Shown: one piece after another, positions 21,873 through 34,184 of the stretch
How positions within the stretch are numbered: the stretch's first letter is position 1
Layout of the letters: every line of letters starts with the position of its first letter
NCBI GenBank assembly: GCA_964057225.1
Contig: OZ059900.1
Coordinates: forward strand, 25,249,638-25,313,637
Reading direction: 5' to 3'
DNA from: Auanema rhodensis
Taxonomy: Eukaryota > Nematoda > Chromadorea > Rhabditida > Rhabditidae
Length of the DNA: 64,000 bases
The notes under the pieces: model-generated
Databases searched by the model: none
Told to the model about the DNA's origin: nothing
The model's input: only the letters and a program-made list of their open reading frames with translations
Made by a program: the position numbers and the translations under genes

Positions 21873-24800
21873 TACGAACAATTTTGAGCTAGGTTTCATT
21901 GACATTGCATGAGTTTGAACACATGAAATCGTAAGTCAAAACCTTGTTTACAGCGAAATTTCCAAAAACTGGTTTTCCAGCATAATACAATATTTCTCAT
22001 GGGAAATACTGTGTTTTTATATTTTTCTAGTGTTCAGCATGTAAAATGCTTCATTTTAGTATGTAACACGCTGAAATTCGTTGCATTTGACGACTCATAT
22101 GAACAAAAATCGATTTTATCAATATTAGCCATAAGGGGCGTGCCCTCAGAATATGCTAATTTCCTTAATTTTCTAACCCCTGTTTTTTTGTCGTGAAAGT
22201 GGAACTAGACGTTGTACGAACAGTTTTGAGCTAGGTTTCATTGACATTGCATGAGTTTGAACACATGAAATCGTAAGTCAAAACCTTGTTTACAGCGAAA
22301 TTTCCAAAAACTGGTTTTCCAGCATAATAAAATATTTCTCATGGGAAATACTGTGTTTTTGTATTTTTTCAGTGTTCAGCATGTAAAATGCTTCATTTTA
22401 GTATGTAACACGCTGAAATTCGTTGCATTTGACGACTCATATGAACAAAAATCGATTTAATCAATATTAGCCATAAGGGGCGTGCCCTCAGAATATGCTA
22501 ATTTCCTTAATTTTCTAACCCCTGTTTTTTTGTCGTGAAAGTGGAACTAGACGTTGTACGAACAATTTTGAGCTAAGTTTCATTGACATTGCATGAGTTT
22601 GAACACATGAAATCGTAAGTCAAAACCTTGTTTACAGCGAAATTTCCAAAAACTGGTTTTCCAGCATAATAAAATATTTCTCATGAGAAATACTGTGTTT
22701 TTGTATTTTTTTAATGTTCAGCATGTAAAACGCTTCATTTTGATATGTAAAACGCTGAAATTCGTTGCATTTGACGACTCATATGAACAAAAATCGATTT
22801 TATCAATATTAGCCATAAGGGGCGTGCCCTCAGAATATGCTAATTTCCTTAATTTTCTAACCCCTGTTTTTTTGTCGTGAAAGTGGAACTAGACGTTGTA
22901 CGAACAATTTTAAGCTAGGTTTCATTGACATTGCATGAGTTTGAACACATGAAATCGTAAGTCAAAACCTTGTTTACAGCGAAATTTCCAAAAACTGGTT
23001 TTCCAGCATAATACAATATTTCTCATGGGAAATACTGTGTTTTTATATTTTTCTAGTGTTCAGCATGTAAAGTGCTTCATTTTAGTATGTAACACGCTGA
23101 AATTCGTTGCATTTGACGACTCATATGAACAAAAATCGATTTTATCAATATTAGCCATAAGGGGCGTGCCCTCAGAATATGCTAATTTCCTTAATTTTCT
23201 AACCCCTGTTTTTTTGTCGTGAAAGTGGAACTAGACGTTGTACGAACAGTTTTGAGCTAGGTTTCATTGACATTGCATGAGTTTGAACACATGAAATCGT
23301 AAGTCAAAACCTTGTTTACAGCGAAATTTCCAAAAACTGGTTTTCCAGCATAATAAAATATTTCTCATGGGAAATACTGTGTTTTTGTATTTTTTCAGTG
23401 TTCAGCATGTAAAATGCTTCATTTTAGTATGTAACACGCTGAAATTCGTTGCATTTGACGACTGATATGAACAAAAATCGATTTAATCAATATTAGCCAT
23501 AAGGGGCGTGCCCTCAGAATATGCTAATTTCCTTAATTTTCTAACCCCTGTTTTTTTGTCGTGAAAGTGGAACTAGACGTTGTACGAACAATTTTGAGCT
23601 AGGTTTCATTGACATTGCATGAGTTTGAACACATGAAATCGTAAGTCAAAACCTTGTTTACAGCGAAATTTCCAAAAACTGGTTTTCCAGCATAATAAAA
23701 TATTTCTCATATGAAATACTGTGTTTTTGTATTTTTTTAGTGTTCAGCATGTAAAATGCGTCATTTTAGTATGTAAAACGCTGAAATTCGTTGCATTTGA
23801 CGACTCATATGAACAAAAATCGATTTTATCAATATTAGCCATAAGGGGCGTGCCCTCAGAATATGCTAATTTCCTTAATTTTCTAACCCCTGTTTTTTTG
23901 TCGTGAAAGTGGAACTAGACGTTGTACGAACAATTTTGAGCTAAGTTTCATTGACATTGCATGAGTTTGAACACATGAAATCGTAAGTCAAAACCTTGTT
24001 TACAGCGAAATTTCCAAAAACTGGTTTTCCAGCATAATAAAATATTTCTCATGAGAAATACTGTGTTTTTGTATTTTTTTAATGTTCAGCATGTAAAATG
24101 CTTTATTTTGATATGTAAAACGCTGAAATTCGTTGCATTTGACGACTCATATGAACAAAAATCGATTTTATCAATATTAGCCATAAGGGGCGTGCCCTCA
24201 GAATATGCTAATTTCCTTAATTTTCTAACCCCTGTTTTTTTGTCGTGAAAGTGGAACTAGACGTTGTACGAACAATTTTGAGCTAGGTTTCATTGACATT
24301 GCATGAGTTTGAACACATGAAATCGTAAGTCAAAACCTTGTTTACAGCGAAATTTCCAAAAACTGGTTTTCCAGCATAATACAATATTTCTCATGGGAAA
24401 TACTGTGTTTTTATATTTTTCTAGTGTTCAGCATGTAAAATGCTTCATTTTAGTATGTAACACGCTGAAATTCGTTGCATTTGACGACTCATATGAACAA
24501 AAATCGATTTTATCAATATTAGCCATAAGGGGCGTGCCCTCAGAATATGCTAATTTCCTTAATTTTCTAACCCCTGTTTTTTTGTCGTGAAAGTGGAACT
24601 AGACGTTGTACGAACAGTTTTGAGCTAGGTTTCATTGACATTGCATGAGTTTGAACACATGAAATCGTAAGTCAAAACCTTGTTTACAGCGAAATTTCCA
24701 AAAACTGGTTTTCCAGCATAATAAAATATTTCTCATGGGAAATACTGTGTTTTTGTATTTTTTCAGTGTTCAGCATGTAAAATGCTTCATTTTAGTATGT

Positions 24801-25292
24801 AACACGCTGAAATTCGTTGCATTTGACGACTCATATGAACAAAAATCGATTTAATCAATATTAGCCATAAGGGGCGTGCCCTCAGAATATGCTAATTTCC
24901 TTAATTTTCTAACCCCTGTTTTTTTGTCGTGAAAGTGGAACTAGACGTTGTACGAACAATTTTGAGCTAGGTTTCATTGACATTGCATGAGTTTGAACAC
25001 ATGCAATCGTAAGTCAAAACCTTGTTTACAGCGAAATTTCCAAAAACTGGTTTTCCAGCATAATAAAATATTTCTCATGGGAAATACTGTGTTTTTGTAT
25101 TTTTCTAGTGTTCAGCATGTAAAACGCTTCATTTTGATATGTAAAACGCTGAAATTCGTTGCATTTGACGACTCATATGAACAAAAATCGATTTAATCAA
25201 TATTAGCCATAAGGGGCGTGCCCTCAGAATATGCTAATTTCCTTAATTTTCTAACCCCTGTTTTTTTGTCGTGAAAGTGGAACTAGACGTTG
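21873..25292 (+). repeat. Region B: second copy of the 10-unit segment
   Basis: This is the partner of 7852-11271, offset by 14,021 bp: 41 units minus the single base lost near 17688. The rare TTTTAAGCT and AAAGTGCTTC markers are near 22910 and 23070. Because both copies carry these otherwise unseen variants, descent from one segment is more likely than chance similarity between common unit types. The duplication jumps over some 10 kb of other units, so it arose before later local amplification or by a long-range exchange. Confidence 0.82.
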
Positions 25293-27686
25293 TACGAACA
25301 ATTTTGAGCTAAGTTTCATTGACATTGCATGAGTTTGAACACATGAAATCGTAAGTCAAAACCTTGTTTACAGCGAAATTTCCAAAAACTGGTTTTCCAG
25401 CATAATAAAATATTTCTCATGAGAAATACTGTGTTTTTGTATTTTTTTAATGTTCAGCATGTAAAACGCTTCATTTTGATATGTAAAACGCTGAAATTCG
25501 TTGCATTTGACGACTCATATGAACAAAAATCGATTTTATCAATATTAGCCATAAGGGGCGTGCCCTCAGAATATGCTAATTTCCTTAATTTTCTAACCCC
25601 TGTTTTTTTGTCGTGAAAGTGGAACTAGACGTTGTACGAACAGTTTTGAGCTAGGTTTCATTGACATTGCATGAGTTTGAACACATGAAATCGTAAGTCA
25701 AAACCTTGTTTACAGCGAAATTTCCAAAAACTGGTTTTCCAGCATAATAAAATATTTCTCATGGGAAATACTGTGTTTTTGTATTTTTTCAGTGTTCAGC
25801 ATGTAAAATGCTTCATTTTAGTATGTAACACGCTGAAATTCGTTGCATTTGACGACTCATATGAACAAAAATCGATTTAATCAATATTAGCCATAAGGGG
25901 CGTGCCCTCAGAATATGCTAATTTCCTTAATTTTCTAACCCCTGTTTTTTTGTCGTGAAAGTGGAACTAGACGTTGTACGAACAATTTTGAGCTAGGTTT
26001 CATTGACATTGCATGAGTTTGAACACATGCAATCGTAAGTCAAAATCTTGTTTACAGCGAAATTTCCAAAAACTGGTTTTCCAGCATAATAAAATATTTC
26101 TCATGGGAAATACTGTGTTTTTGTATTTTTCTAGTGTTCAGCATGTAAAACGCTTCATTTTGATATGTAAAACGCTGAAATTCGTTGCATTTGACGACTC
26201 ATATGAACAAAAATCGATTTAATCAATATTAGCCATAAGGGGCGTGCCCTCAGAATATGCTAATTTCCTTAATTTTCTAACCCCTGTTTTTTTGTCGTGA
26301 AAGTGGAACTAGACGTTGTACGAACAATTTTGAGCTAAGTTTCATTGACATTGCATGAGTTTGAACACATGAAATCGTAAGTCAAAACCTTGTTTACAGC
26401 GAAATTTCCAAAAACTGGTTTTCCAGCATAATAAAATATTTCTCATGAGAAATACTGTGTTTTTGTATTTTTTTAATGTTCAGCATGTAAAACGCTTCAT
26501 TTTGATATGTAAAACGCTGAAATTCGTTGCATTTGACGACTCATATGAACAAAAATCGATTTTATCAATATTAGCCATAAGGGGCGTGCCCTCAGAATAT
26601 GCTAATTTCCTTAATTTTCTAACCCCTGTTTTTTTGTCGTGAAAGTGGAACTAGACGTTGTACGAACAATTTTGAGCTAGGTTTCATTGACATTGCATGA
26701 GTTTGAACACATGAAATCGTAAGTCAAAACCTTGTTTACAGCGAAATTTCCAAAAACTGGTTTTCCAGCATAATACAATATTTCTCATGGGAAATACTGT
26801 GTTTTTATATTTTTCTAGTGTTCAGCATGTAAAATGCTTCATTTTAGTATGTAACACGCTGAAATTCGTTGCATTTGACGACTCATATGAACAAAAATCG
26901 ATTTTATCAATATTAGCCATAAGGGGCGTGCCCTCAGAATATGCTAATTTCCTTAATTTTCTAACCCCTGTTTTTTTGTCGTGAAAGTGGAACTAGACGT
27001 TGTACGAACAGTTTTGAGCTAGGTTTCATTGACATTGCATGAGTTTGAACACATGAAATCGTAAGTCAAAACCTTGTTTACAGCGAAATTTCCAAAAACT
27101 GGTTTTCCAGCATAATAAAATATTTCTCATGGGAAATACTGTGTTTTTGTATTTTTTCAGTGTTCAGCATGTAAAATGCTTCATTTTAGTATGTAACACG
27201 CTGAAATTCGTTGCATTTGACGACTCATATGAACAAAAATCGATTTAATCAATATTAGCCATAAGGGGCGTGCCCTCAGAATATGCTAATTTCCTTAATT
27301 TTCTAACCCCTGTTTTTTTGTCGTGAAAGTGGAACTAGACGTTGTACGAACAATTTTGAGCTAGGTTTCATTGACATTGCATGAGTTTGAACACATGAAA
27401 TCGTAAGTCAAAACCTTGTTTACAGCGAAATTTCCAAAAACTGGTTTTCCAGCATAATAAAATATTTCTCATGGGAAATACTGTGTTTTTGTATTTTTTT
27501 AGTGTTCAGCATGTAAAATGCGTCATTTTAGTATGTAAAACGCTGAAATTCGTTGCATTTGACGACTCATATGAACAAAAATCGATTTTATCAATATTAG
27601 CCATAAGGGGCGTGCCCTCAGAATATGCTAATTTCCTTAATTTTCTAACCCCTGTTTTTTTGTCGTGAAAGTGGAACTAGACGTTG
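24951..27686 (+). repeat. Region B: second copy of the 8-unit segment
   Basis: This is the partner of 18111-20846. It directly follows, and overlaps by one unit with, the 10-unit duplicate that ends at 25292, so region B looks like a mosaic of overlapping duplications and not a regular HOR. Its unit at 25977 carries the private T near 26046 (CAAAATCTTG). Confidence 0.78.
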
Positions 27687-28370
27687 TACGAACAATTTTG
27701 AGCTAAGTTTCATTGACATTGCATGAGTTTGAACACATGAAATCGTAAGTCAAAACCTTGTTTACAGCGAAATTTCCAAAAACTGGTTTTCCAGCATAAT
27801 AAAATATTTCTCATGAGAAATACTGTGTTTTTGTATTTTTTTAATGTTCAGCATGTAAAATGCTTCATTTTGATATGTAAAACGCTGAAATTCGTTGCAT
27901 TTGACGACTCATATGAACAAAAATCGATTTTATCAATATTAGCCATAAGGGGCGTGCCCTCAGAATATGCTAATTTCCTTAATTTTCTAACCCCTGTTTT
28001 TTTGTCGTGAAAGTGGAACTAGACGTTGTACGAACAATTTTGAGCTAGGTTTCATTGACATTGCATGAGTTTGAACACATGAAATCGTAAGTCAAAACCT
28101 TGTTTACAGCGAAATTTCCAAAAACTGGTTTTCCAGCATAATACAATATTTCTCATGGGAAATACTGTGTTTTTATATTTTTCTAGTGTTCAGCATGTAA
28201 AATGCTTCATTTTAGTATGTAAAACGCTGAAATTCGTTGCATTTGACGACTCATATGAACAAAAATCGATTTTATCAATATTAGCCATAAGGGGCGTGCC
28301 CTCAGAATATGCTAATTTCCTTAATTTTCTAACCCCTGTTTTTTTGTCGTGAAAGTGGAACTAGACGTTG
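26319..28370 (+). repeat. Region B: 6-unit segment duplicated at 30081-32132
   Basis: Rb-X-S-V-Ra-X is repeated 3762 bp (11 units) downstream. The two copies differ in the final X unit: at 28029 it carries the R-type GTAAAACGCTG, and at 31791 a private TGCTCC near 31967. Between the copies lie Rc, X, S and two successive C-type units at 29397 and 29739, the latter with a private CATTAACATT near 29766. Confidence 0.75.
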
Positions 28371-30080
28371 TACGAACAATTTTGAGCTAAGTTTCATTGA
28401 CATTGCATGAGTTTGAACACATGAAATCGTAAGTCAAAACCTTGTTTACAGCGAAATTTCCAAAAACTGGTTTTCCAGCATAATAAAATATTTCTCATGA
28501 GAAATACTGTGTTTTTGTATTTTTTTAATGTTCAGCATGTAAAATGCTTTATTTTGATATGTAAAACGCTGAAATTCGTTGCATTTGACGACTCATATGA
28601 ACAAAAATCGATTTTATCAATATTAGCCATAAGGGGCGTGCCCTCAGAATATGCTAATTTCCTTAATTTTCTAACCCCTGTTTTTTTGTCGTGAAAGTGG
28701 AACTAGACGTTGTACGAACAATTTTGAGCTAGGTTTCATTGACATTGCATGAGTTTGAACACATGAAATCGTAAGTCAAAACCTTGTTTACAGCGAAATT
28801 TCCAAAAACTGGTTTTCCAGCATAATACAATATTTCTCATGGGAAATACTGTGTTTTTATATTTTTCTAGTGTTCAGCATGTAAAATGCTTCATTTTAGT
28901 ATGTAACACGCTGAAATTCGTTGCATTTGACGACTCATATGAACAAAAATCGATTTTATCAATATTAGCCATAAGGGGCGTGCCCTCAGAATATGCTAAT
29001 TTCCTTAATTTTCTAACCCCTGTTTTTTTGTCGTGAAAGTGGAACTAGACGTTGTACGAACAGTTTTGAGCTAGGTTTCATTGACATTGCATGAGTTTGA
29101 ACACATGAAATCGTAAGTCAAAACCTTGTTTACAGCGAAATTTCCAAAAACTGGTTTTCCAGCATAATAAAATATTTCTCATGGGAAATACTGTGTTTTT
29201 GTATTTTTTCAGTGTTCAGCATGTAAAATGCTTCATTTTAGTATGTAACACGCTGAAATTCGTTGCATTTGACGACTCATATGAACAAAAATCGATTTAA
29301 TCAATATTAGCCATAAGGGGCGTGCCCTCAGAATATGCTAATTTCCTTAATTTTCTAACCCCTGTTTTTTTGTCGTGAAAGTGGAACTAGACGTTGTACG
29401 AACAATTTTGAGCTAGGTTTCATTGACATTGCATGAGTTTGAACACATGCAATCGTAAGTCAAAACCTTGTTTACAGCGAAATTTCCAAAAACTGGTTTT
29501 CCAGCATAATAAAATATTTCTCATGGGAAATACTGTGTTTTTGTATTTTTTCAGTGTTCAGCATGTAAAATGCTTCATTTTAGTATGTAACACGCTGAAA
29601 TTCGTTGCATTTGACGACTCATATGAACAAAAATCGATTTAATCAATATTAGCCATAAGGGGCGTGCCCTCAGAATATGCTAATTTCCTTAATTTTCTAA
29701 CCCCTGTTTTTTTGTCGTGAAAGTGGAACTAGACGTTGTACGAACAATTTTGAGCTAAGTTTCATTAACATTGCATGAGTTTGAACACATGCAATCGTAA
29801 GTCAAAACCTTGTTTACAGCGAAATTTCCAAAAACTGGTTTTCCAGCATAATAAAATATTTCTCATGGGAAAAACTGTGTTTTTGTATTTTTCTAGTGTT
29901 CAGCATGTAAAACGCTTCATTTTGATATGTAAAACGCTGAAATTCGTTGCATTTGACGACTCATATGAACAAAAATCGATTTAATCAATATTAGCCATAA
30001 GGGGCGTGCCCTCAGAATATGCTAATTTCCTTAATTTTCTAACCCCTGTTTTTTTGTCGTGAAAGTGGAACTAGACGTTG

Positions 30081-32132
30081 TACGAACAATTTTGAGCTAA
30101 GTTTCATTGACATTGCATGAGTTTGAACACATGAAATCGTAAGTCAAAACCTTGTTTACAGCGAAATTTCCAAAAACTGGTTTTCCAGCATAATAAAATA
30201 TTTCTCATGAGAAATACTGTGTTTTTGTATTTTTTTAATGTTCAGCATGTAAAACGCTTCATTTTGATATGTAAAACGCTGAAATTCGTTGCATTTGACG
30301 ACTCATATGAACAAAAATCGATTTTATCAATATTAGCCATAAGGGGCGTGCCCTCAGAATATGCTAATTTCCTTAATTTTCTAACCCCTGTTTTTTTGTC
30401 GTGAAAGTGGAACTAGACGTTGTACGAACAATTTTGAGCTAGGTTTCATTGACATTGCATGAGTTTGAACACATGAAATCGTAAGTCAAAACCTTGTTTA
30501 CAGCGAAATTTCCAAAAACTGGTTTTCCAGCATAATACAATATTTCTCATGGGAAATACTGTGTTTTTATATTTTTCTAGTGTTCAGCATGTAAAATGCT
30601 TCATTTTAGTATGTAACACGCTGAAATTCGTTGCATTTGACGACTCATATGAACAAAAATCGATTTTATCAATATTAGCCATAAGGGGCGTGCCCTCAGA
30701 ATATGCTAATTTCCTTAATTTTCTAACCCCTGTTTTTTTGTCGTGAAAGTGGAACTAGACGTTGTACGAACAGTTTTGAGCTAGGTTTCATTGACATTGC
30801 ATGAGTTTGAACACATGAAATCGTAAGTCAAAACCTTGTTTACAGCGAAATTTCCAAAAACTGGTTTTCCAGCATAATAAAATATTTCTCATGGGAAATA
30901 CTGTGTTTTTGTATTTTTTCAGTGTTCAGCATGTAAAATGCTTCATTTTAGTATGTAACACGCTGAAATTCGTTGCATTTGACGACTCATATGAACAAAA
31001 ATCGATTTAATCAATATTAGCCATAAGGGGCGTGCCCTCAGAATATGCTAATTTCCTTAATTTTCTAACCCCTGTTTTTTTGTCGTGAAAGTGGAACTAG
31101 ACGTTGTACGAACAATTTTGAGCTAGGTTTCATTGACATTGCATGAGTTTGAACACATGAAATCGTAAGTCAAAACCTTGTTTACAGCGAAATTTCCAAA
31201 AACTGGTTTTCCAGCATAATAAAATATTTCTCATGGGAAATACTGTGTTTTTGTATTTTTTTAGTGTTCAGCATGTAAAATGCGTCATTTTAGTATGTAA
31301 AACGCTGAAATTCGTTGCATTTGACGACTCATATGAACAAAAATCGATTTTATCAATATTAGCCATAAGGGGCGTGCCCTCAGAATATGCTAATTTCCTT
31401 AATTTTCTAACCCCTGTTTTTTTGTCGTGAAAGTGGAACTAGACGTTGTACGAACAATTTTGAGCTAAGTTTCATTGACATTGCATGAGTTTGAACACAT
31501 GAAATCGTAAGTCAAAACCTTGTTTACAGCGAAATTTCCAAAAACTGGTTTTCCAGCATAATAAAATATTTCTCATGAGAAATACTGTGTTTTTGTATTT
31601 TTTTAATGTTCAGCATGTAAAATGCTTCATTTTGATATGTAAAACGCTGAAATTCGTTGCATTTGACGACTCATATGAACAAAAATCGATTTTATCAATA
31701 TTAGCCATAAGGGGCGTGCCCTCAGAATATGCTAATTTCCTTAATTTTCTAACCCCTGTTTTTTTGTCGTGAAAGTGGAACTAGACGTTGTACGAACAAT
31801 TTTGAGCTAGGTTTCATTGACATTGCATGAGTTTGAACACATGAAATCGTAAGTCAAAACCTTGTTTACAGCGAAATTTCCAAAAACTGGTTTTCCAGCA
31901 TAATACAATATTTCTCATGGGAAATACTGTGTTTTTATATTTTTCTAGTGTTCAGCATGTAAAATGCTCCATTTTAGTATGTAACACGCTGAAATTCGTT
32001 GCATTTGACGACTCATATGAACAAAAATCGATTTTATCAATATTAGCCATAAGGGGCGTGCCCTCAGAATATGCTAATTTCCTTAATTTTCTAACCCCTG
32101 TTTTTTTGTCGTGAAAGTGGAACTAGACGTTG
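30081..32132 (+). repeat. Region B: second copy of the 6-unit segment
   Basis: This is the partner of 26319-28370, followed by S and V and then by an ACAGCAAAA / ATACAGTG unit at 32817. That unit is the only one in region B resembling the region A unit at 3064, although it has GATTTTATC instead of GATTTAATC. After it come Ra (33159), X (33501, with a private CATGATAC) and S (33843), the last units of the region B set. Confidence 0.75.
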
Positions 32133-34184
32133 TACGAACAGTTTTGAGCTAGGTTTCATTGACATTGCATGAGTTTGAACACATGAAATCGTAAGTCAAA
32201 ACCTTGTTTACAGCGAAATTTCCAAAAACTGGTTTTCCAGCATAATAAAATATTTCTCATGGGAAATACTGTGTTTTTGTATTTTTTCAGTGTTCAGCAT
32301 GTAAAATGCTTCATTTTAGTATGTAACACGCTGAAATTCGTTGCATTTGACGACTCATATGAACAAAAATCGATTTAATCAATATTAGCCATAAGGGGCG
32401 TGCCCTCAGAATATGCTAATTTCCTTAATTTTCTAACCCCTGTTTTTTTGTCGTGAAAGTGGAACTAGACGTTGTACGAACAATTTTGAGCTAGGTTTCA
32501 TTGACATTGCATGAGTTTGAACACATGAAATCGTAAGTCAAAACCTTGTTTACAGCGAAATTTCCAAAAACTGGTTTTCCAGCATAATAAAATATTTCTC
32601 ATGGGAAATACTGTGTTTTTGTATTTTTTTAGTGTTCAGCATGTAAAATGCGTCATTTTAGTATGTAAAACGCTGAAATTCGTTGCATTTGACGACTCAT
32701 ATGAACAAAAATCGATTTTATCAATATTAGCCATAAGGGGCGTGCCCTCAGAATATGCTAATTTCCTTAATTTTCTAACCCCTGTTTTTTCGTCGTGAAA
32801 GTGGAACTAGACGTTGTACGAACAATTTTGAGCTAGGTTTCATTGACATTGCATGAGTTTGAACACATGAAATCGTAAGTCAAAACCTTGTTTACAGCAA
32901 AATTTCCAAAAACTGGTTTTCCAGCATAATAAAATATTTCTCATGGGAAATACAGTGTTTTTGTATTTTTTTAGTGTTCAGCATGTAAAATGCTTTATTT
33001 TAATATGTAACACGCTGAAATTCGTTGCATTTGACGACTCATATGAACAAAAATCGATTTTATCAATATTAGCCATAAGGGGCGTGCCCTCAGAATATGC
33101 TAATTTCCTTAATTTTCTAACCCCTGTTTTTTTGTCGTGAAAGTGGAACTAGACGTTGTACGAACAATTTCGAGCTAAGTTTCATTGACATTGCATGAGT
33201 TTGAACACATGAAATCGTAAGTCAAAACCTTGTTTACAGCGAAATTTCCAAAAACTGGTTTTCCAGCATAATAAAATATTTCTCATGAGAAATACTGTGT
33301 TTTTGTATTTTTTTAATGTTCAGCATGTAAAATGCTTCATTTTGATATGTAAAACGCTGAAATTCGTTGCATTTGACGACTCATATGAACAAAAATCGAT
33401 TTTATCAATATTAGCCATAAGGGGCGTGCCCTCAGAATATGCTAATTTCCTTAATTTTCTAACCCCTGTTTTTTTGTCGTGAAAGTGGAACTAGACGTTG
33501 TACGAACAATTTTGAGCTAGGTTTCATTGACATTGCATGAGTTTGAACACATGAAATCGTAAGTCAAAACCTTGTTTACAGCGAAATTTCCAAAAACTGG
33601 TTTTCCAGCATGATACAATATTTCTCATGGGAAATACTGTGTTTTTATATTTTTCTAGTGTTCAGCATGTAAAATGCTTCATTTTAGTATGTAACACGCT
33701 GAAATTCGTTGCATTTGACGACTCATATGAACAAAAATCGATTTTATCAATATTAGCCATAAGGGGCGTGCCCTCAGAATATGCTAATTTCCTTAATTTT
33801 CTAACCCCTGTTTTTTTGTCGTGAAAGTGGAACTAGACGTTGTACGAACAGTTTTGAGCTAGGTTTCATTGACATTGCATGAGTTTGAACACATGAAATC
33901 GTAAGTCAAAACCTTGTTTACAGCGAAATTTCCAAAAACTGGTTTTCCAGCATAATAAAATATTTCTCATGGGAAATACTGTGTTTTTGTATTTTTTCAG
34001 TGTTCAGCATGTAAAATGCTTCATTTTAGTATGTAACACGCTGAAATTCGTTGCATTTGACGACTCATATGAACAAAAATCGATTTAATCAATATTAGCC
34101 ATAAGGGGCGTGCCCTCAGAATATGCTAATTTCCTTAATTTTCTAACCCCTGTTTTTTTGTCGTGAAAGTGGAACTAGACGTTG

